Of a DNA stretch of 5,425 bases, positions 1-4,471 are shown piece by piece. This DNA is from an uncultured Clostridia bacterium (GTDB taxonomy: Bacteria > Bacillota > Clostridia > Christensenellales > UBA1242), in contig CAKVMF010000072.1 in the NCBI GenBank assembly GCA_934771675.1, positions 1-5,425 of the forward strand. The letters are read 5' to 3'. Position numbers and translations under genes: made by a program. Each line of letters begins with the position of its first letter. Position 1 is the first letter of the stretch. The notes beneath the pieces were generated by a model. The model had not been told where the DNA came from. It saw nothing but the letters and a program-made list of their open reading frames with translations, and searched no databases.

Positions 1-199
1 CCATCTCAGCAGTTACATAAACTGGAATGTGCTTTCTACCATCATAAACACCAATTGTGTGTCCAACCATTTCTGGAACGATTGTAGAAGATCTTGACCA
101 AGTTTTAACAACATGCTTTTCGTTAGATGCGTTCATAGTTTCAATTTTTTTCATAAGGCTCTCTTCAACAAATGGGCCTTTTTTAACTGATCTACTCAT
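1..199 (-). CDS. rpsS: 30S ribosomal protein S19 (3' part cut by window edge)
   Basis: S19 sits in the head of the small subunit, where it forms a complex with S13 and contacts 16S rRNA. The first 66 codons are visible and read MSRSVKKGPFVEESLMKKIE followed by family hallmarks: KTWSRSSTIVPEMVGHTIGV (residues about 31-50) and the DGRKHIPVYVT segment. These match typical S19 nearly residue for residue. The family is usually 90-95 residues, so about one quarter is missing beyond position 1. The start at 199 is fixed by the conserved MSRS N-terminus and by an AGGAGA ribosome binding site at 212-207. The rplB stop codon TAG (213-211) lies inside that TAGGAG sequence, so termination of L2 and initiation of S19 are physically adjacent and probably translationally coupled. 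It is the sixth gene of the S10 operon. Confidence 0.98.
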   Translation of the reverse strand, partial: MSRSVKKGPFVEESLMKKIETMNASNEKHVVKTWSRSSTIVPEMVGHTIGVYDGRKHIPVYVTAEM

Positions 200-210
200 C
201 TCTTTGTCTC

Positions 211-1038
211 CTAATTGATTCGTTTAACGATAAATTTATTTGTGCGGTTCTTTTTCTTTCTAGTCTTGTAACCAAGAGCAGGTTTGCCCCATGGAGTCAT
301 TGGACCAGCGTGTCCAACAGGAGCTTTACCTTCACCACCACCATGTGGGTGATCTACAGGGTTCATAGCAGAACCACGAACGGTTGGTCTGATGCCCATG
401 TGTCTTTTTGCACCAGCTTTTCCGATTGATGTGATTTCATGTTCAATGTTTCCAACTTGACCGATTGTTGCACGGCAGTCTTCAGAAACTTTTCTCATTT
501 CGCCAGAAGGCATTCTCAAAATTGCATAACCAGCATCAAGAGCCATGAATTGAGCACTGATACCAGCACTTCTTGCGATTTTTCCACCCTTTCCTGCAGT
601 AAATTCAACATTGTGAACAACTGAACCTACAGGAATTTTTGTGAATGGAAGTGTGTTTCCTGCTTTGATTTCAGCATTTTCACCACTTTCAACAGTGTCA
701 CCAACTGCAAGACCAACAGGAGCCAAGATGTATCTCTTTTCACCATCAGCATAATTCAAAAGAGCAATGTATGCTGATCTGTTTGGATCATATTCAATTG
801 AAACAACTTTTGCAGGAATATTGTCTTTATCTCTCTTGAAATCGATAAGACGATATTTTTGACGATTTCCGCCACCAATGTGTCTAACGGTAATTCTTCC
901 GTAACTGTTTCTACCACCAGTTTTCTTCTTTGATTGAAGAAGAGATTTTTCAGGAGTGGTTGTTGTGATTTCTTCAAAAGAAGCAACTGCACGGAATCTT
1001 CGACCGCTACTTGTAGGATTCGCTTTCTTAATTGCCAT
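211..1038 (-). CDS. rplB: 50S ribosomal protein L2
   Basis: L2 is a primary 23S rRNA-binding protein needed for subunit association and peptidyl-transferase centre assembly. The 275-residue product has the normal family length. Visible family motifs are GGRNSYGRITVRHIGGGNRQ (41-60), the YRLIDFKRDKDNIPAKV stretch (about 62-78), the KGGKIARSAG segment (150-159) and the signature MNPVDHPHGGGEGKAP (225-240). His-230 is the equivalent of the E. coli His-229 long implicated near the catalytic centre. The C-terminus is a basic RKKKNRTNKFIVKRIN tail. The ATG at 1038 follows AAAGGAGA (1053-1046) with good spacing, and MAIKKANPTSSGRR is a normal L2 beginning. It lies 19 bases after rplW and 11 bases before rpsS. 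Confidence 0.99.
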   Translation of the reverse strand: MAIKKANPTSSGRRFRAVASFEEITTTTPEKSLLQSKKKTGGRNSYGRITVRHIGGGNRQKYRLIDFKRDKDNIPAKVVSIEYDPNRSAYIALLNYADGEKRYILAPVGLAVGDTVESGENAEIKAGNTLPFTKIPVGSVVHNVEFTAGKGGKIARSAGISAQFMALDAGYAILRMPSGEMRKVSEDCRATIGQVGNIEHEITSIGKAGAKRHMGIRPTVRGSAMNPVDHPHGGGEGKAPVGHAGPMTPWGKPALGYKTRKKKNRTNKFIVKRIN

Positions 1039-1057
1039 ATTTTTTCTCCTTTACCTA

Positions 1058-1348
1058 TTATGACAAGCTGTCGAAGAATTCAATAGACTTGCTGTCGCTT
1101 GAAAGTTGAACAATTGCTTTCTTGTAGTTTCCAGTAAGACCTTCAGTTCTTCCTTGTCTTTTAATTTTTCCGTAAACATTAAGTGTGTTAACACTTTGAA
1201 CTTTAACTTTAAAAATATCCTCAACTGCTTTTTTGATTTGAGTTTTTGTTGCCTTTTTTGCAACCTTAAAATAATATTTCTTGTTTGCAATATCAGCGTA
1301 ACTTTTTTCTGTAAGGATAGGTTTAATAATAATATCTTGAGCTAACAT
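1058..1348 (-). CDS. rplW: 50S ribosomal protein L23
   Basis: L23 lines the exit of the peptide tunnel and in bacteria is the docking point for trigger factor and SRP. The 96-residue product has the expected length. It shows the family start DIIIKPILTEKSYADI (5-20), the KYYFKVAKKATKTQIKKAVE region (24-43), FKVKVQSVNTLNVYGK (46-61) and a basic loop KIKRQGRTEG (61-70) that in relatives reaches into the rRNA. The ATG at 1348 shares one base with the rplD stop (TAATG). Its GAGGAGG ribosome binding site (1365-1359) is formed by the Glu-Glu codons near the end of rplD, 10 bases from the start. This arrangement favours reinitiation by ribosomes finishing L4. The reading frame is intact and unremarkable. 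Confidence 0.98.
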   Translation of the reverse strand: MLAQDIIIKPILTEKSYADIANKKYYFKVAKKATKTQIKKAVEDIFKVKVQSVNTLNVYGKIKRQGRTEGLTGNYKKAIVQLSSDSKSIEFFDSLS

Positions 1349-1965
1349 TATTTATGTGCCTCCTCGATTTTCTTGAGAGCATCTTTTGTTACGATAACGC
1401 TGTCAGAAACAACAAGGTCATAAGTGTTCAAAATATCAGCGGTTGTAACTTCAACTTCAGGAAGGTTTGCAAAAGCACGAAGTGCGTTTTGGTTAACTCC
1501 ATCAGTAACAACAGTTACTCTTCTTGAAAGTTTCAAATTTTCAAGAACTTTAACAGCAGATTTTGTTTTAGCTTCAATATCCATGTTATCAACAACTTTG
1601 ATGCAATTTTCAGCCATCATTTGTGAAAGAGCACTAACAAAAGCACCTTTTCTCATTTGTGCTGTGAGTTTCTTTTCGAAATCTCTTGGTTTTGGTGCAA
1701 AAACAACACCACCGTGAATCCATTGTGGAGAACGGATAGAACCTTGTCTAGCTCTTCCTGTTCCCTTTTGACGCCAAGGCTTTCTTCCACCACCAGCAAC
1801 TTCAGCTCTGGTTAAGGTGCTCTTTGTGCCTTGTCTTTGATTTGCAAGATAAGCAACAACTGCTTGATGAATAAGTGCTTCATTGAAAGGAGCTTTGAAA
1901 ACTTCATCAGCAACAGTAACTTTGCCAACTTCTTGTCCTTCTAAATTATAAACTTTTGTCTGCAT
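1348..1965 (-). CDS. rplD: 50S ribosomal protein L4
   Basis: L4 binds domain I of 23S rRNA and its long loop narrows the peptide tunnel. In E. coli and other groups it also represses its own S10 operon through the leader RNA. The 205-residue product has the normal length. The hallmark tunnel loop is clear: RAEVAGGGRKPWRQKGTGRA (53-72), then RQGSIRSPQWIHGGVVFAPK (73-92). It is followed by the usual C-terminal Rossmann-like part with VVTDGVNQNALRAFANL and DLVVSDSVIVTKDALKKIEE. The ATG at 1965 is preceded by an atypical GGGGGT site (see separate entry) and by the rplC stop 18 bases away. It overlaps rplW by one base. The structured leader upstream of rpsJ makes L4 feedback a reasonable but untested possibility here. 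Confidence 0.98.
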   Translation of the reverse strand: MQTKVYNLEGQEVGKVTVADEVFKAPFNEALIHQAVVAYLANQRQGTKSTLTRAEVAGGGRKPWRQKGTGRARQGSIRSPQWIHGGVVFAPKPRDFEKKLTAQMRKGAFVSALSQMMAENCIKVVDNMDIEAKTKSAVKVLENLKLSRRVTVVTDGVNQNALRAFANLPEVEVTTADILNTYDLVVSDSVIVTKDALKKIEEAHK

Positions 1966-1974
1966 AATACTTTA

Positions 1975-1979
1975 CCCCC
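1975..1979 (-). promoter_or_regulatory. Unusual ribosome binding site of rplD
   Basis: The only purine-rich stretch before the rplD ATG is GGGGG followed by U, 9 bases upstream of the start. It can pair with the anti-Shine-Dalgarno CCUCC only if the central G makes a wobble pair with U. The other genes of this operon have GGAGG-type sites, so rplD may be weaker or more dependent on translation arriving from rplC. Confidence 0.6.
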
Positions 1980-1983
1980 AAAC

Positions 1984-2580
1984 CTAGGCTTTAACAGCAG
2001 TGCAAATTGAAACAACTGCGCCTTTAGCACCAGGAATTGCACCTTTGATTAAAATAAGGTTTCTTTCTGCATCGACTTTTGCAATTTCAAGATTTTGGAT
2101 TGTAACTTTTTCATATCCCCAATCACCAGGAAGTTTGTGGTTTTTGAAAACCTTTGAAGGTGTTGAGTTTGCAGCAAGTGCACCAGGTGATCTATGAATA
2201 GGACCAGCACCATGTGTCATTCTTTGTCTTTGAGCGTTCCATCTTTGGATGTTTCCAGAGAAACCATGTCCTTTAGAGAATCCTGAAACGTCAACTTTTT
2301 CGCCTGCTGTGAAAACATCACATTTGATTTCTGAACCAAGGTTTAAACCTTCAGCAGAAATTTTAAATTCTTTCAAATATTTTTTTGCTGGGATATTTGC
2401 TTTTTTAAGGTGTCCAGCTTCAGCCTTTGTAAGTCTGCTCTCTTTTGTATCCATAAAAGCAAGTTGAACTGCATTATAGCCATCTACAGATTCTGTTTTT
2501 ATTTGTGATACGAAACAAGGACCAGCTTCAACAACAGTCACAGGGATAACAACACCAGTATCAGTGAAGATTTGTGACAT
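1984..2580 (-). CDS. rplC: 50S ribosomal protein L3, N-terminally shortened
   Basis: L3 is one of the first proteins to bind 23S rRNA, and its central extension reaches the peptidyl-transferase centre. The 198-residue product contains the family signature: VDVSGFSKGHGFSGNIQRWN (97-115), the HG..PIHRSPGALAANSTPS extension (123-142), then VTIQNLEIAKVDAERNLILI (159-178) and KGAIPGAKG. Family members are usually about 205-210 residues. The ATG at 2580 (MSQIFTDTGVVIPV) corresponds to Met-11 of E. coli L3, so about ten residues are absent. The two codons just upstream still read Ile-Gly as in the usual K-[IV]-G-M, but an in-frame TAA (2589-2587) closes the frame. An AGGAGG site 10 bases from this ATG makes it the only credible start. 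Another oddity is Trp-154 in GDWGYEKVT, where Met is usual (MG.ERVT). Confidence 0.96.
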   Translation of the reverse strand: MSQIFTDTGVVIPVTVVEAGPCFVSQIKTESVDGYNAVQLAFMDTKESRLTKAEAGHLKKANIPAKKYLKEFKISAEGLNLGSEIKCDVFTAGEKVDVSGFSKGHGFSGNIQRWNAQRQRMTHGAGPIHRSPGALAANSTPSKVFKNHKLPGDWGYEKVTIQNLEIAKVDAERNLILIKGAIPGAKGAVVSICTAVKA

Positions 2581-2589
2581 ACCGATTTA

Positions 2590-2596
2590 TCCTCCT
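2590..2596 (-). promoter_or_regulatory. Ribosome binding site that fixes the rplC start
   Basis: AGGAGGA lies 10 bases before the ATG at 2580 and just after the rpsJ stop (2605-2603). Because an in-frame TAA occurs between this site and the ATG, no longer L3 start is possible in this frame. The site supports the internal-looking methionine as the real initiation codon. Confidence 0.85.
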
Positions 2597-2602
2597 GCGA
2601 CC

Positions 2603-2911
2603 TTATAATTTTATTTTGATATCAACACCTGCAGGGAGTTCGATTTTCATAAGTGAATCGACTGTTTTTGCAGATGGGTTGTAGATATCAATCAACCTTT
2701 TGTATGTTCTCATTTCAAATTGTTCACGACTATCTTTGTATTTGTGAACTGCACGAAGTATTGTTACAACTTCTTTTTCTGTTGGCATAGGAATTGGGCC
2801 AGAATATTTAGCACCAGACTTTTTAACAGTCTCAACAATTCTTGCTGCACTTTGGTCAACAAGGTTGTGATCATATGCCTTTAATTTAATTCTCATTTTT
2901 TGAATTGCCAT
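2603..2911 (-). CDS. rpsJ: 30S ribosomal protein S10 / transcription factor NusE
   Basis: S10 is a small-subunit head protein and, as NusE, pairs with NusB in rRNA antitermination and links NusG to the ribosome. The 102-residue product has the family length. It shows MRIKLKAYDHNLVDQSAARI (6-25), the GPIPMPTEKEVVTILRAVH segment (about 39-57), the family signature FEMRTYKRLIDIYNPSAKTV (65-84) and the end PAGVDIKIKL. The ATG at 2911 is preceded by GGAGG (2922-2918) with a 6-base spacer. As the first gene of the operon it is separated from the promoter by a leader of about 276 nt. Its TAA is 22 bases before rplC. No tuf or other str-operon gene lies immediately upstream, unlike the arrangement in many Firmicutes. 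Confidence 0.99.
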   Translation of the reverse strand: MAIQKMRIKLKAYDHNLVDQSAARIVETVKKSGAKYSGPIPMPTEKEVVTILRAVHKYKDSREQFEMRTYKRLIDIYNPSAKTVDSLMKIELPAGVDIKIKL

Positions 2912-2943
2912 TATTTTCCTCCAAGTTAAGATTTACCGATATC

Positions 2944-2979
2944 GTCTGTCACTGTGTTACTCAGCTTTGGCTGACAGAC
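2944..2979 (-). promoter_or_regulatory. Leader hairpin nearest rpsJ
   Basis: GUCUGUCA (2979-2972) and UGACAGAC (2951-2944) form a perfect 8-base-pair stem closing a 20-nt loop. Within the loop AGC-CAAA-GCU can form a small inner hairpin. The stem ends about 20 bases before the rpsJ ribosome binding site, a position suited to control of translation initiation or to recognition by a ribosomal protein. Confidence 0.6.
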
Positions 2980-2988
2980 TCTCCCGTC

Positions 2989-3009
2989 GCCTGAGTCATA
3001 CGCTCAGAC
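2989..3009 (-). promoter_or_regulatory. Leader hairpin with a 7-nt loop able to form a pseudoknot
   Basis: GUCUGAG (3009-3003) pairs with CUCAGGC (2995-2989): seven pairs, one of them G-U. The loop is CGUAUGA. The loop is fully complementary to UCAUACG at 3073-3067, on the far side of the 3059-3018 stem-loop. Whether loop pairing and stem coexist or are alternative folds cannot be decided by eye. Confidence 0.5.
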
Positions 3010-3017
3010 TATTGTCC

Positions 3018-3059
3018 GCTAAAGTTATCTTTCTTGGGCTAATCAAAGTAACCTCTAGC
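3018..3059 (-). promoter_or_regulatory. Long leader stem-loop
   Basis: GCUAGA (3059-3054) pairs with UUUAGC (3023-3018), then GUUA (3052-3049) with UAAC (3027-3024), then CUUU (3048-3045) with AAAG (3032-3029). That is fourteen pairs with single bulges at G3053 and A3028. The 12-nt loop contains CCAAG (3037-3033), complementary to CUUGG (2925-2921) overlapping the rpsJ ribosome binding site. That five-base match may be chance. Confidence 0.5.
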
Positions 3060-3075
3060 ATCAACCCGTATGAGC

Positions 3076-3100
3076 AAAAAAAATATGTTAGAGTTACAAC
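3076..3100 (-). promoter_or_regulatory. U8 tract in the leader, possible pause or attenuation site
   Basis: Eight consecutive U residues (3083-3076) follow GUUGUAACUCUAACAUA (3100-3084) about 105 bases into the transcript. The local hairpin (GUUG with UAAC) is weak. However, UAACAU (3090-3085) and UGUAAC (3098-3093) are each complementary to the extreme 5' end of the RNA (AUGUUA 3189-3184 and GUUACA 3187-3182). A conditional terminator formed with the 5' end is possible but unproven. Confidence 0.3.
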
Positions 3101-3135
3101 AAATGAAATCTTGTGCACTTTCCTAATATTTTTTT

Positions 3136-3172
3136 GTGGAATCTTGGGTTCAAAAACCCATAGTGACCCCAC
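3136..3172 (-). promoter_or_regulatory. First leader hairpin
   Basis: GUGGGGU (3172-3166) pairs with AUUCCAC (3142-3136). After an asymmetric internal loop (CACUA against AG), UGGGUU (3160-3155) pairs with AACCCA (3150-3145) around a UUUG tetraloop. The thirteen pairs include two G-U. It begins about 15 bases after the predicted start of transcription. It is followed by A residues, so it is not itself a terminator. Confidence 0.55.
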
Positions 3173-3193
3173 CCTCATAAATGTAACATCACT

Positions 3194-3222
3194 ATTCTAC
3201 TACACACACGGCTACGTGTCAA
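3194..3222 (-). promoter_or_regulatory. Vegetative-sigma promoter of the S10 operon
   Basis: A perfect -35 box TTGACA (3222-3217) is separated by exactly 17 bases from TAGAAT (3199-3194), one mismatch from the consensus -10. The stretch upstream of the -35 (about 3250-3223) is almost entirely A and T with A and T runs, resembling an UP element for the RNA polymerase alpha subunit. Transcription should begin near 3189-3187, giving the leader described above. Strength and position suit a ribosomal-protein operon. Confidence 0.85.
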
Positions 3223-3262
3223 GATCTTTTTTCAAAAATATGAAATTATTTTTTAAGGCTAA

Positions 3263-3288
3263 TTTGCGATAATTTTTGAACTCGCAAA
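3263..3288. repeat. 7-base inverted repeat upstream of the S10 promoter
   Basis: TTTGCGA and TCGCAAA (read on either strand) are separated by 12 bases. The dyad lies 41-66 bases upstream of the -35 box. No T-run follows on either strand, so it does not look like a terminator. It could be a protein-binding operator or a chance dyad in AT-rich DNA. The G-rich minus-strand stretch just beyond it (about 3328-3310) shows nothing I can name. Confidence 0.3.
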
Positions 3289-3361
3289 ACCATATGTATT
3301 GTTTAATTCACCACCACCCCCGTCACCAAAATTTTAGAAACAAAAGGAAAAATTTAAAAAT

Positions 3362-3389
3362 AAAAAAATAGCAGGAATATCCTGCTATT
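3362..3389 (-). terminator. Intrinsic terminator of the unknown gene pair, overlapping the stop codon
   Basis: On the minus strand AATAGCAGGA (3389-3380) and TCCTGCTATT (3376-3367) form a perfect 10-base-pair stem with a 3-base loop, followed by a T run down to 3362. The TAA stop of the preceding gene occupies 3390-3388, so the stem starts inside the stop codon. It lacks a T run in the plus direction, so it acts on minus-strand transcripts only. It should separate the unknown genes from the S10 operon. Confidence 0.92.
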
Positions 3390-4470
3390 ACATTTCAAGA
3401 CCTTCTTGTTTTCTAAGCCCAAGTCCGTTTGATTCAAGTTTGTGTTTTAAAACTGCAACCTTTGTTTCACTTCCATGCTTTCCGCTCATAACTTCATCAA
3501 CCCAAGTTTTGAAAACTGACAAAAAGTTATGCAAAACTTCTGTGTGGTTGTCATCATAAATCAAATCAGATGGACTATGACAATGTGAGTTTGTTCTCTT
3601 TAAGCGATCAAGTGTGATGTTTAAAGTCTTTTGATTTTCATTTGTCCAGATTATCATACCATTCCAGCGGCTAAGTTCTCTAACCATTGGCAAGCCATCA
3701 TAATCACGACATCTCTTTTTTATACCTTCCAATTTCTTTTTGTCAGATTTGTAAACATCATTCATATTCATAAACTTTGCACCATCATTTTGCATATCAT
3801 GAGCCTGAAACAAGTTTACGCATGGAATTTTTGAGCATGATTCTCCCCAATCAGGAAGATAATTTGCATAATTGATTGCTATAAGTGAATTTAATACTTC
3901 ATCAACATCTTCTCTTGACGCACCCTTCGCATAAAGTGCATTTTCAAGTGAATCAATAACCATATTCAAACACTCACCACCAACACAATGTGAAAATAAA
4001 ATTGTATTTGATGCTCTGTTTTTTATATCATCAATTGTTCCATCAATATTAAAGATACGTTTTGTAAATTCTCTTAATGGTTCAACATATTCTCTACGAA
4101 CCATATCACCATCATTTAAAAGTGGACTTGATTGATAACCGACAGTTGTAACATTTATTTTTGGGTTTGGAACTTGAGATTTCAAAACCCTTTGACTGAA
4201 GATTGTTTTTACAACTTCTTTTAACTTCAAAACATTTTCATCAGTTGTGCATCGGTTTCCGCCAAATGCAACAATTTGAATTTTATCATTATTTTTGCAT
4301 GCAAAACTGGTTTCGTTTAAACCGCAAACATCCTGCAATCCGTCAGCACGCACAATCTCGGTGTAGAAATCTTTTCCGTAACCGCTCACCCTTTTGATAA
4401 CATCAATCTTGTTGCCGTTAACATTTTCTTCCTCGCCAACGATTAACCCGACTTTTCCTATTTCGAACAT
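3388..4470 (-). CDS. Unknown protein with hydrolase-like nucleophile elbow (Cys type)
   Basis: I do not recognise this 360-residue protein. It has no signal peptide or membrane segment and nine cysteines, so it is probably cytoplasmic. A strand then KIQIVAFGGNRC (63-74) could form the oxyanion region. NTILFSHCVGGECL (155-168) resembles the strand-turn-helix nucleophile elbow of alpha/beta hydrolases, with Cys-162 in place of serine. Asp-225 or Asp-229 (FQAHDMQND) and His-298 (NSHCHS) are plausible acid and base. The upstream gene shares S...E...Y.G.S+..+D..L...I....Y..Y after the elbow and LNIT followed at the same distance by His, so the two appear paralogous. The ATG at 4470, one base after the upstream TAA (4474-4472), is chosen over an ATG at 4527: the longer version adds only a Lys-rich segment antiphase to the upstream gene and lacks a ribosome binding site. 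AAAGGAA (4489-4483) precedes the chosen start with somewhat long spacing. Confidence 0.75.
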   Translation of the reverse strand: MFEIGKVGLIVGEEENVNGNKIDVIKRVSGYGKDFYTEIVRADGLQDVCGLNETSFACKNNDKIQIVAFGGNRCTTDENVLKLKEVVKTIFSQRVLKSQVPNPKINVTTVGYQSSPLLNDGDMVRREYVEPLREFTKRIFNIDGTIDDIKNRASNTILFSHCVGGECLNMVIDSLENALYAKGASREDVDEVLNSLIAINYANYLPDWGESCSKIPCVNLFQAHDMQNDGAKFMNMNDVYKSDKKKLEGIKKRCRDYDGLPMVRELSRWNGMIIWTNENQKTLNITLDRLKRTNSHCHSPSDLIYDDNHTEVLHNFLSVFKTWVDEVMSGKHGSETKVAVLKHKLESNGLGLRKQEGLEM

Positions 4471-4471
4471 T

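Larger units (their letters stand above)
2912..3187 (-). promoter_or_regulatory. Structured 5' leader RNA of the S10 operon (candidate autoregulatory element)
   Basis: The distance from the predicted transcription start (about 3187) to the rpsJ ATG is about 276 bases with no convincing gene. Reading the minus strand as RNA, I see four hairpins in order (3172-3136, 3059-3018, 3009-2989, 2979-2944) and a U8 run at 3083-3076. There is also a 7-base segment UCAUACG (3073-3067) perfectly complementary to the entire loop CGUAUGA (3002-2996) of the third hairpin. The hexanucleotide AGUCUG occurs twice (3010-3005, 2980-2975), and ACUCAG (2996-2991) could pair either with CUGAG at 3007-3003 or with CUGAGU at 2964-2959. 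In other bacteria L4 binds the S10 leader and controls transcription or translation. That this leader does the same is inference; I do not recognise it as a described class. Confidence 0.6.

Noticed and set aside
3160..3176. AGGGUGG in the leader, reminiscent of the T-box sequence.
   Set aside because: It lies at the 5' end of the leader, lacks the following ACCGCG and has no antiterminator/terminator arrangement. A T-box riboswitch is not supported.
2996..3178. A 60-codon minus-strand open frame inside the leader, beginning about 9 bases after the predicted transcript start.
   Set aside because: It has no ribosome binding site and runs straight through the leader hairpins. Its product looks like translated non-coding sequence. 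A leader peptide cannot be fully excluded.
2967..3272. A 101-codon plus-strand open frame across the S10 leader and promoter.
   Set aside because: It is antisense to the leader hairpins and promoter, with no ribosome binding site or recognisable protein features.
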